DNA of 64,000 nt. Source: Arbacia lixula. Its lineage: Eukaryota > Echinodermata > Echinoidea > Arbacioida > Arbaciidae. Below are positions 24,753 to 36,700 of the stretch, piece by piece; the stretch's first letter is position 1, and each line of letters starts with the position of its first letter. The notes under the pieces are model-generated. The model saw nothing but the letters and a program-made list of their open reading frames with translations, ran no database searches and was not told the DNA's origin. The stretch covers positions 15,023,223 through 15,087,222 of the forward strand of contig OZ022587.1 in the NCBI GenBank assembly GCA_963669155.1. The letters are read 5' to 3'. The position numbers and the translations under genes were made by a program.

Positions 24753-27700
24753 ATGACGGACATTCTGCGTGTCACACTCCTGGATGTGATCCATGGGATG
24801 CGGGATGCGGTCGTTGGAACGTTCTTTGTTTTCCGGGTCGACGCGGAGATGGTGCGCATTCAGGAGGAGATGCGTAAGAAGCGAGAGGAGAAGATGATGG
24901 AGGCAAGACGGAGACCCCTTCCGCCCAGGGAGAAGAAGCAAGAGTGAGTGCAGCCATCTCCGCTATCTTGCCTTCCTTTTAAAATCTTGAGCATGCCAGT
25001 AAGCTGTTTTTGTTATGTATTCACAATTTTCCGTCTGACTGTGTAGTGACGTGGTATAACAATCACCTGCATCAAGAGATCCTCTCTTTCTTTCCTACCC
25101 TGCAAAGTCTTAGGCATGCCAATAAGCCGTTCATGTAATGAATTCACATCTTTCCCCCTAAATTTGTACTGACGTACTACCGTATTACAATCGCCTGCAT
25201 CAAGATATCTCCCCTATCTCTGTCTTGAACCCCAAATCTGATGATAATATCCATTAAAATGTAATTTAAACTTGGTTTCTAGTTTCAATATTGTAAGGAG
25301 AAGAGCTCGTTTTCTTGGCCAATTTTCATACTTTTTCACATCTTTAATTTGTTGACTGTCAAAAGAGCTACACTACAACTCAAAGGAATTGGCATAAGGA
25401 AAGAGAAAGGGAAGAAATGGAAAGAGCCGCAGTTTTAAACCGCGGTATATTTTGTCCAGTTCAGCATGAAACACTATGGTTTAGCCTAAAAAAGCATAAT
25501 GTTCCATGCTGAACTGGACTAAATATGCCGCTTGAGCTTGAGCTGAAGTGTTCACTACCATTAAAGAGTCTTGTTTTTTTCCTTTCAGTGAGCCGAGGAT
25601 AATGCAGAGGATTCTTCAGTGCTGTGCGCTGAATGTTGGAGTGTTCTGGCTGAGTCTCGTCGCATTCAACAACCTGGTTCTACCCATCCTCCATTTTGTC
25701 ACAAGCTTCATTCTAGGTGACAGGGAAAAGAATTAATTCAAAATTTTTGGGGGCTTCTTTTTGAGCACATTGGCTAATTTGGCTCTGATATGGTTTCTAT
25801 GGGAATTTTCCAGGGCTCTTCCTTTAAAGCGACCAGCCGCTGGTAATTCATGTATTTGTGAGCAATTCGCTTTCCCTGGATTGCAGGCTTTATAGAGTAC
25901 CGAAGTGGTGTCGTTATTTGAGCATGTTGTCAAAACAATTGGCCCTAAACAAGCTCACTCCATTGAATGGTTTATCACTCCGACATTGTCTATCGGGCTA
26001 GTGTTGGGCATTCCAATATTGTCCTCGCTGTGATAGCCGCTGCTTACTCTACCCGCTTTGTTTAGAACCAGTTGTCTTGTCAATAATGCTAAAATGACGT
26101 CACACTCTGGTAGTCTAAAACCCCCATAGATGGGACCAGCGAAATTGAAAACTGAAAGAAATGTGATAGCTCGCATGCTCGGCTATTCAATTTGCTGCGT
26201 CGCATACGCTGCGTGCAAGCTATCGCTGTTACATAACATGCGAGCTGCGCTACGTAGCTAGCTAGCTGCCTGGCCTGCCGCATCGTATATCATATCACAT
26301 TCACCCCTGCAACTACAGACAGTGCTGTGGCCGTGGGTCTGCAAGCCATGACGATGGAGAAGGTGGAGGGCGAACTCCTCATCCAATCGCCCAAGCTTAA
26401 GCCTGCTTCTGGGCCGTGATTTTAGATAATTGTCAGTTTATCGGTTTATCGGACCTACGTAGGCATTGTGAATGTATGTCCTTACGTTAGTACTACTTGT
26501 TACGATCTGTTCACGCCAGAAAGGATCGCACAAAATGATACCAATATTTAGTTTATGTGTTCTTTATTATATGGGGTATTTTCCCCTTCAAAAACCAAGA
26601 CAAGCGTTCACTTTCAATACATCAAGAAATAAATACATGTATATAGATTATTTTACAATGTATGGATACAGGTTAGCTTACAGTGCTGGAGGATACTGAA
26701 GTCCAATGGATCCACGGCTCTCGCTGATGGTCCAGTTGATAATCCGATCCAGTATTCCCAAATTATGATCGCAATGTTGATCCCAATGTTGTACGCTGAA
26801 GAACAGGTATTCCAGATAGTCAAGTCCAAATAGATGATCCAAGATGGTCATATGTTAATCCACAGAGCTTTCACGCTTTCACAGGCAGGATCTCATAAGC
26901 GCTATTTAACAGGCAGGTATTTATCCACGGAGAGAAAGTCCATGTATAAATCCACAGGTAGGTATTGAGCCAGGGTCACAACAATATCTTAGATGCAGGT
27001 TACTCTTATCACAGGTGACTGGAGCAAGATGATATGAAAACTCTCTGAGGTCCTATATCCAAGTCACTCATATATATACTACAATCTGCACATTCTAGAA
27101 GCTTCCATTAACTGCTTATAGAAAATTCTAAGTACATCTAGAAATACATGATAAACAATATTGACCTGACCCAGATTACACTGATGAGTCATCACTAGCC
27201 CATCTGAGCTCCTTTATTATGCTAATGAGTCTCAGCTAGCTGTAACATTCTTGCATGTAAATAACATTCCAGACTCTTCTGGGCAATACATTGCGCAATG
27301 TTTATTTCACCAGTGAGGAATTCCACAAGCACACAGAGTGCAGCTAATTCAAGAGCTACATGTATGGCTATATGTATAACTTATACACATTTGTAACACT
27401 TTCCCCCATGAAAAAAAGAAAATTTTGCCGTAGCAAATTTTTTCTTTTACATTTTCAAACATTTAAAGTTACCTAAATAAACATGTTCACCTTCTCTGCA
27501 TTATGAACAATCATACTTTTATGTTTGAACACTTACACTATCATATTTCCATGTCTTATTTATGACAACTGATACTTTAACCCTGACAGCTTGTCTTGGA
27601 TATTTTGTTACTTTGAATTTCTTATTCACTCAGTTTGATGACATGAACTATCCATACAATCTTTCTTAATTAACAAACAAACTGTTTCGATACCATAATC

Positions 27701-30700
27701 AACCGGCAAGGCATTTACTTGCACTGAATGTTTCCACATAAAAATAAACTTCAAAATCTTTTTGCCAAAGTCTTTTGCATATGGCAAGGTTCATTTGTCA
27801 CCATACTGATTCAATAACATATTTACACGTAATCACATACCTTGTGACAAAACTTATTACTTCTTTGTTTTTTTTTTTTTTTTTCACACTCTGGACAATG
27901 CATCAGCTATGACATTGTTTTTGCCAGATACATGTACAATTTTGAGTGCATACGGCTGGATCAGCAGACTCCACCTGAATATTCTACTATTCTTGGTTTT
28001 GAACCGATCCAGGAAGACAAGGGGATTGTGGTCTGTGTACAGGATTATCTCCCCTTTACTGTTGGTCAAATACACTTCAAACTGCTGAAGGGCAAGGATC
28101 ATACTGAGTGCCTCTTTCTCAATTGTTGAGTACTTTTTCTGGTACTTGTTCAATTTCTTAGAGAAGTAGCTCACGGGCTTTTCTATGCCATCATCATCAT
28201 CTTGGAGCAAAACTGCCCCTACACCAACATCACTGGCATCAATAGCCACTTTGAAGGGCTTGGAGAAATTCGGTGCAGCCAACACCGGCTCATTTGCCAT
28301 GATAGATTTCAACTTCACAAAAGCATTTTGGCACTCATCTGACCAGATGTACTTGACTTTGCCTTTCAGCAAGTTTGTGAGTGGGCTCACTACAGTACTA
28401 AAATTCGGCACGAATTTTCTGTAGAACCCAGCCATACCCAGAAATCTGAGCAACTCTTTCTTTGTTTGGGGGATGGGGAAGCGGAGTATAGCTTCAACCT
28501 TTGCTTCTCTTGGCAGTACTTGCCCTTGACCGACTATGTGACCGAGATAGGTGACCTTTGCCTTTGCAAATTCACTCTTTGCAAGATTGATCACAAGATT
28601 GGCTTTGTGGAGCCTGTCAAACAGTAGTCTGAGGTGTTGGATGTGATCACTCCATGTGTCCGAGAACACAAGAATGTCATCAATGTACACCACACAGTGG
28701 TCAAGTCCGGCTATCACCTGATTGGTCAACCTTTGAAAGGTCGCTGGCGAATTCTTCATCCCAAAAGGCATGACCTTACACTGAAACAGACCATCTGGGG
28801 TCGCAAAGGCAGATATTTCTTTTGCACGGTCGGTCATTGGCACTTGCCAGTAGCCCTTAAGCAAGTCTATCTTCCTGACGAAGGCAGAGTTACCAACCCT
28901 ATCAATACAGTCCTCCAATCTGGGAATTGGGAATGAATCTGTCTTACTCACTGCATTTACCTTCCGGTAATCAATACAGAATCTCTGTGAACCATCTGGT
29001 TTTGGTACCATGACGATAGGGGAACTCCAACTACTCTGACTTGGCTCTATTATGTCATTTTCTAACATGAATTGAACCTCCTCCCTAACCTTCGCCAATT
29101 TATCGGGGTTTAACCGATATGGGTGCTGTTTGATTGGTCTAGCATCTCCAACATCAACATCATGCACAGTCAGTGGGGTGCAACCTACTTTGTCTTTGCA
29201 AACGTCCCCAAATTCATGCAACAAATCAGTTACATCTTTTCTCTGATCTTCAGGGAGGTAACTCAACACTTCCTGTGTTTTCCCTAATACCTCCGTGTTA
29301 GACAGCCTGACACTTGGTGGCTCACTCATGTTTACATCAGATTCAGACATGTCCACATCTGATTCCACCACATCTACCTCATCGGTTACCACCTGTATCA
29401 CCCCAACTGGCTGGCTAGCCTCTCGCTCAAAGTATTCTTTGAGCATGTTCACATGACACACCCTTTGATCTTTTCTCCTGTCTGGAGTACAGATCACATA
29501 ATTGACATCATTCAGTTTCTTTTTGACACAGTACGGTCCACTGAACTTGGCCTTTAATGGCTCACCCTGTAATGGTAGCAACACGAGTACTTTGTCACCA
29601 GGCTTGAAAGTACGCACTTTAGCATTTTTGTCTGCTTTCCTTTTCATGCTTTCTTGGGACGTTTTCAGATGTCCCCTAGCTACCTCACATGCCCTGAACA
29701 GCCGTTCACGGAACTTTGACACATAGTCAAGGAGGTTTACATCATCATCCTGGGACATGAACCTCTCCTTTATGAGCTTAAGAGGGCCCCTAACCTCGTG
29801 ACCGTACACCAACTCAAACGGACTGAATCCCGTTGACTCATTCGGGGAGTCCCTAGTGGCAAACAACAAACATGGGATGCCCTTATCCCAGTCCTCAGGG
29901 TGCTCCTCACAATATGCCCTAATCATGGTTTTCAGGGTCTGATGGTAGCGTTCTAATGCACCTTGAGATTGGGGATGGTAAGCTGACGACTTCAGCTGTT
30001 TGATACCCAACTGATACATCACCTCTTGAAATATGTTTGACATGAAATTGGATCCCTGGTCAGACTGAATTTCCTTGGGCAAACCATACCTAGTGAAAAA
30101 CTGTACTAGAGCCTCTACTACAGTCTTGGCTGTAATATTCCTGAGTGGAATTGCCTCTGGGAAACGGGTAGACATATCCATGATTGTCAAGAGGAACCTA
30201 TGACCTGACCTAGTTCTAGGCAAAGGGCCAACACAGTCAACTAGAACCCGAGTGAATGGTTCATCAAATGCGGGTATCGGAATTAATGGTGCCGGCTTAA
30301 TCGACGGCTGTGGTTTACCAACCACCTGACATGTGTGACAAGTTTTGCAAAACTCAGCCACATCTCGACTCAACTTCGGCCAATAGAAATGCCTCATGAT
30401 TCGATCTTTTGTCTTTCTGACACCTAAATGGCCGCCAACAGGTAACTCGTGGGCAATTCTCAAAATCTCATTGCGATAACAGGGAGGGACAACAATTTGA
30501 TGGACAACAGTCCAATCCTCATCAGCTGGCCTAAGGGGAGGTCTCCACTTCCTCATCAAAATGTCATCTTTGACAAAATAGCACTCAGGGACATTAACAG
30601 CCTCAGCCTCAGAACACGCAGTCTGAGACAAGCCCTTCAATTCCATGTCTGCCTGTTGTGCCTGAACCAAGGAAGACTTACTAAACAGCTCACCACTGTT

Positions 30701-33700
30701 AGCCTCGGAGCCTAAAGCAGCATCCCCTTCATTCAAATCCTTGAAAAAGGTTTCAGCCAACCAAACCCCAGTATTCTCCTCCATGTCAACACAATCCGCA
30801 TCATCGTGCGCATCCCTACGAGCCTGAGACCTAGTAACAACACAGGCTGGGAAAATTCCCGGTACTTCTTCCTGTAAGTTCTCAGTTTCCGGAACCTCAA
30901 CTGGTTTTTCCAAAACCACAACACAATCCGGAAAAATCCCTGGGAACTTCACCTGTAACTGTTCAGCTTCAGTAACCTCAACCGGTTGCTCTGAAACACC
31001 TGGCGACGCAACAACCTTGTCGCCAGCCAAGTCATTACCCAGCAAACAATCTACACCCCGCATGGGCAACTCTGGGATGACTCCAACAGTAACAGGACCA
31101 GAAACTAGGTCACACTTCAAATCCACCTTATACAAGGGGACGGTTATACAACTGCCAAAAATAGGCTGTATCAATGCCTTGGCATTCAATGCACTCTCTG
31201 GTGGTAAAGTCACACTACCTTCCACCAACAATGTCTGATTGGACCCTGTATCCCTAAGGATAACCACTGGCTTACCTGCCTCACCAGATGAACTAGGGGC
31301 CACCATTCCCTCAGACAAAAAGCTACGATATTTTTGATCAACCTGCGTAAGTTTATCGTCAAAATTGAACGGACGATTTTCAATGACCTGTCTATCTCTA
31401 CCTGGGACACTTTCTTCTGGGAGGACACTTTTTGGCATGACAAATCCAACTTCTTTCTTTTCCTTATTTTGCAATTTCCAGCACTGGGCTTTTAAGTGCC
31501 CCTTCTTGTTACAATGAAAGCAAGTTGGAGGTGGTTTTGCTGTACCTGAATTGTCAGACGGATTTTTGGATGCCGGAGGTGAACCACTGCTAGTGTTGCC
31601 GCCTTTACTTTGCGTATCTTTTGCTTGGCCAGTACTCTTTTGTGCATCATTCTGATTTTTACCTCTGTAACCAGAGAAATTTCGGAATGATGGTCTGTTA
31701 TCATTCTTGTGAGTTAGCTCGTACTCATCAGCCATTTGAGCTGCTTTTTTCAGATCTGTGATTTTGTGATCATCTAGGTGGGATCTCACATTGGAGGCAA
31801 CATTCTTTTTGAACTCCTCCAACAACACTACCTCTCTGAGGCTATCAAAATCTTCCCCCACTTTCAATGAACCATACCACCTATCAAACATCATTTCTTT
31901 TTCACGAGCAAACTCAACGTGTGTCTGACCTGGCTTGCGGCTTGCATTTCTGAATTTCTGTCTGTACGCCTCCGGTACCAATTCATACGCATTCAGTACT
32001 GCTTTCTTTACAGTAACATAGTTACATGACTGTTCTGCTGAGAGAGATGAGTACACGTCTGCTGCTTTACCGACAAAAACACTTTGGAGAAGCATCGGCC
32101 AAAATTCCTGTGGCCATTTCATCGTACTAGCCACTTTCTCAAACGAGACAAAATATTTGTCGACTCTATCCTCTTCAAATTTTGGCACCAAACGAACATT
32201 CTTTGCCACATCGAATGTATGGGACTTACTTTCCTGTGCACGGGTCTGAGAAAATTCAAGCTCACGCAATTTCATCTCCATTTCTAGTCTTCTCATTTCA
32301 ATTTGTGCCTCTAGCTGTCTCTGTTCTCTTTCAGCTTCAGCTTCTCGCAGTCTTTGTTTTTCTTCAGCTTCTTGCTGTCTTTGTTTTTCTTCAGCTTCTC
32401 GCTGTCTTTGTTCTCTTTCTCTTTCAAATTCTAATCTCATCTTCTCTCTTTCAAATTCCATTTTAGCAAGCTCAAGTTGTGTTTGATCTAAACCACCCAT
32501 AGCTTGGGCTTGTTCAGCTGGTTGGGTTTGTTGTCTAACTGTCATGTGACTAGCTACACTATCAAGTATCTCTGCCTTCTTCATACCCTGTGTCAATTCA
32601 ACATTCAAATGTTGGGCAATAGCAATCAAGTTACACTTTCTTAATCTTTCCAAATCTGTGTAGGACAAATCTGTCCTCTCGGCAAACGCCTTAGCATCAA
32701 ACGTACTCATGATTGTACACAGTATACAACATACACAATTAAAATATGTGAAAGCTTGTCTGTGTGTACTCTAAGATAGATCAAACAAAGTTATGACCAA
32801 AATTTCACTGAATTTTGAACAATGTTGGCTTATTAACAATGTTCATTTCCCGGACAAGCCCCCAAATTTTGTTACGATCTGTTCACGCCAGAAAGGATCG
32901 CACAAAATGATACCAATATTTAGTTTATGTGTTCTTTATTATATGGGGTATTTTCCCCTTCAAAAACCAAGACAAGCGTTCACTTTCAATACATCAAGAA
33001 ATAAATACATGTATATAGATTATTTTACAATGTATGGATACAGGTTAGCTTACAGTGCTGGAGGATACTGAAGTCCAATGGATCCACGGCTCTCGCTGAT
33101 GGTCCAGTTGATAATCCGATCCAGTATTCCCAAATTATGATCGCAATGTTGATCCCAATGTTGTACGCTGAAGAACAGGTATTCCAGATAGTCAAGTCCA
33201 AATAGATGATCCAAGATGGTCATATGTTAATCCACAGAGCTTTCACGCTTTCACAGGCAGGATCTCATAAGCGCTATTTAACAGGCAGGTATTTATCCAC
33301 GGAGAGAAAGTCCACGTATAAATCCACAGGTAGGTATTGAGCCAGGGTCACAACAATATCTTAGATGCAGGTTACTCTTATCACAGGTGACTGGAGCAAG
33401 ATGATATGAAAACTCTCTGAGGTCCTATATCCAAGTCACTCATATATATACTACAATCTGCACATTCTAGAAGCTTCCATTAACTGCTTATAGAAAATTC
33501 TAAGTACATCTAGAAATACATGATAAACAATATTGACCTGACCCAGATTACACTGATGAGTCATCACTAGCCCATCTGAGCTCCTTTATTATGCTAATGA
33601 GTCTCAGCTAGCTGTAACATTCTTGCATGTAAATAACATTCCAGACTCTTCTGGGCAATACATTGCGCAATGTTTATTTCACCAGTGAGGAATTCCACAA

Positions 33701-36700
33701 GCACACAGAGTGCAGCTAATTCAAGAGCTACATGTATGGCTATATGTATAACTTATACACATTTGTAACACTACTGGGTTTTGTCCTTTTCTCCGGCTGT
33801 GTCGAATCCATTAGTATTGTCATTCGCATAACCTTACAATCTCGTTACAGCATGCATGCGCATGCACACAATATATGCTCACGGCCCGCGCTGCTCGGCA
33901 GGCCAGGCTAGTGCCAGTGTTTTTCTGTGTGATCGGCTTCGTCTAAACTCGGTGAACATTCCATCCAGCATGCATCATATCCAGTACAGTGATACCGCGC
34001 GCAGGCTTCGAATTTTCCGAACATGAAGCCTCTGACTTCGGGTCACTTTCGTAGGTTTTCGGACACATTCCAAGATTGCTAGACTTGTCCGAGGTTTGTG
34101 TACGTGTGAATGGGGCTTACGGAAGCGCGCATTTTACAGTATCTCCCGATCACCTGTTCCTTTAATTCTCCATGATTTCCCCTTCATCGCATAATTGAAA
34201 TCTGGGATAGGATGTTGAAGAAAATATATTCATAACATACAGTAGTTTCATTCTAGATGAGGATCTTGTCCCAAATCTTGCTCCCTGTTTTCCCTTCATA
34301 CCAAATTTTAAATCTGGGATAGGATGTTAAAGGGATGTCCCATGTATATCAAACATAGGAGAGCCTCTTTGACATCATTTGACCTTTGACATCTTACACT
34401 TACAGGGTCAGCCACAGAGAACCAGGTGTGGAGTTGGATGCAGCCCGTTCTGTCCTATACGTTCAGTGCTTTCTGGGTGCTCCCTCTCTTCCTGCTCAGT
34501 AAAGCCGTTAGTGCTCTATGGTTTCAGGTAGGTTGTGGTGTTCAGTGTTTGGTGTTCTAAACCATGCTAGTAGTATCCGACACATTCAGTGTTTTCTTGG
34601 TGCTCTCTCTCTTCCTAATCAGTAAAGCAGTTAGAGCTTTCTGATTTCAAGTAGGTTGTGGTGTTCAGTGTTTGGTGTTATAAACCATACTAATAGTATC
34701 CTACACATTCAGTGCTTTCTGGGTGCTCCTTCTCTTCCTGCTCAGTAAAGCCATTAGTGCTCTATGGTTTCAGGTAGGTTGTGGTGTTCATTGACTGGTG
34801 TTATAAACCATATCATATTCAGTGCTTTCTGGGTGCTCTCTCTCTTCCTAATCAGTAAAGCAGTTAGAGCTTTCTGATTTCAGGTAGGTTGTGGTGTTCA
34901 TTGACTGGTGTTATAAACCATATCATATTCAGTGCTTTCTGGGTGCTCCCACTCTTCCTGCTCAGTAAAGCCGTCAGTGCTCTCTGGTTTCAGGTAGGTT
35001 GTGGTGTTCAGTGTTTGGTGTTATAAACCGTACTAATAGTATCCTACACATTCAGTGCTTTCTGGGTGCTCTCTCTCTCTTCCTGCTCAGTAAAGCCATT
35101 AGTGCTCTATGGTTTCAGGTAGGTTGTGGTGTTCATTGACTGGTGTTATAAACCATATCATATTCAGTGCTTTCTGGGTGCTCTCTCTCTTCCTAATCAG
35201 TAAAGCAGTTAGAGCTTTCTGGTTTCAGGTAGGTTGTGGTGTTCAGTGACTGGTGTAATAAACCATATCATATTCAGTGCTTTCTGGGTGCTCTCTCTCT
35301 TCCTAATCAGTAAAGCAGTTAGAGCTTTCTGGTTTCAGGTAGGTTGTGGTGTTCAGTGACTGGTGTAATAAACCATATCATATTCAGTGCTTTCTGGGTG
35401 CTCCCTCTCTTCCTAATCAGTAAAGCAGTTAGAGCTTTCTGATTTCAGATAGGTTGTGGTGTTCCATGTCTGGTGTTATAAACCATATCACATTCAGTGC
35501 TTTCTGGGTGCTTCCTCTCTTTCTGCTCAGTAAAGTCATCAGTGCTCTCTGGTTTCAGATAAGTTGTGATGTTCAGTGTTTGGTTATTATAAACTGTAGT
35601 TATGGTATCCTTCACCTCCAGTGCTATATGGTGCTTCTTCTTTTACCTTTAATTGGCTCTCTGGCAAACCTCTGGATTGGTTACCCTCCGGTGAATTCTC
35701 ATTATATCTTTTTAAAAAATACACCTTACATCTCTCTAACTGCTTTCTCAAAACTGATGTTAATGTCCATGTTTTACTTCTGTACATGAACACAGGAAAG
35801 CTGAATAATATTTGTTCACCTTTTTTTTCGCACCTCAGGATATTGCGGACCTTGCATATAGGAAGTCCAGAGGAAGACCACAGCTGCCCAACCTGAGCAG
35901 ACTTATAGCAGACCTCTTGTTCAGTGTCATTATACAGATACTCTTCCTAATACAGGTGAGGATGAAAATGAATGCATTATCAGGATTACGTGTGTGATTC
36001 AGTGTTGCCAAAAATTCTCAGCCGTAACTTAGAAAAAGTTGCCCAATTTAGCAAAAAGTAGCCCAAACGAAAATGTTGCAATTTCAAGGCTATACAGCAT
36101 GATGATACTAGGTGAAAATGTATGATTGGCAATGGAGAAGTTATCAAGTCAGAAGTAGCACAAAAGTAGCGCTAAGGTTTTGCAAGATGTGGCTCGGAAG
36201 TCAAACGTAGCCCAATCGGGCACCTAAATCGCGGCTTTGGAAAGACTAGTGTGAGTGAATGGAGTTTATATTTTTACAGACTTGCACATGATTATTTTTA
36301 CCTAGGACCAACATTTTGCATCACAATCTGACAGATGCGGCCCAGGTTTTAACTTAACCTTTGCCGAATCGTAAATTATGCGAAAGTCGCAAACCACAAC
36401 ACCTAGATACACTTTCATCGAAAAGTTATCAAAGTGATTACATGTAACTTGGGAGGTATGAAAAAATTATATTTCCCTGCATTTCTGTTCAGTACAGGTA
36501 TGAATAGTTTAACTGTGTTAATGAGTTGTGAAGTAGGGCACAAAATCACCACAAAATCACATATTTGCCTCATTAATTCCACCCAACTGTAACCCTGTAT
36601 CTATTCTATACCAGATCCTAACCCTAACTTATGATAGTTGAGTTTGAGGTATGAATTCATCAAAGAATCCATCAAAAATAAGAAAATCGCTGTCCGCTTT

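Larger units (their letters stand above)
26498..33770 (-). mobile_element. Complete Gmr1-like Ty3/gypsy LTR retrotransposon
   Basis: A 7273-bp element has 901-bp LTRs (26498-27398 and 32870-33770), both starting TGTTACGATC and ending TTTGTAACA, with a CTACT target duplication. The LTRs look almost identical (I noticed one mismatch), which implies recent insertion. It is transcribed leftward: the primer-binding site follows the right LTR, one gag-pol frame occupies 32710-27884, and a purine tract precedes the left LTR. Integrase lies before reverse transcriptase, the diagnostic order of the Gmr1-like group. There is no env-like frame. The element sits antisense in EI24 intron 2. Confidence 0.95.

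Noticed and set aside
24663..24957. Minus-strand frames over EI24 exon 1
   Set aside because: Shadows of the plus-strand coding exon, which matches EI24.
32182..32466. Hydrophobic plus-strand frame opposite the retrotransposon gag
   Set aside because: It is the antisense of the Glu/Gln/Arg coiled-coil repeat of Gag, which gives Phe/Leu/Val codons on the other strand.
34585..35560. EI24 exon 3 copies as true mutually exclusive exons
   Set aside because: Each copy holds only the 3' half of the exon without a convincing acceptor at the equivalent 5' edge, about half have stops, a frameshift or a lost donor, and the 28-base mini-exon would shift the frame. Kept as a repeat array with an open question.
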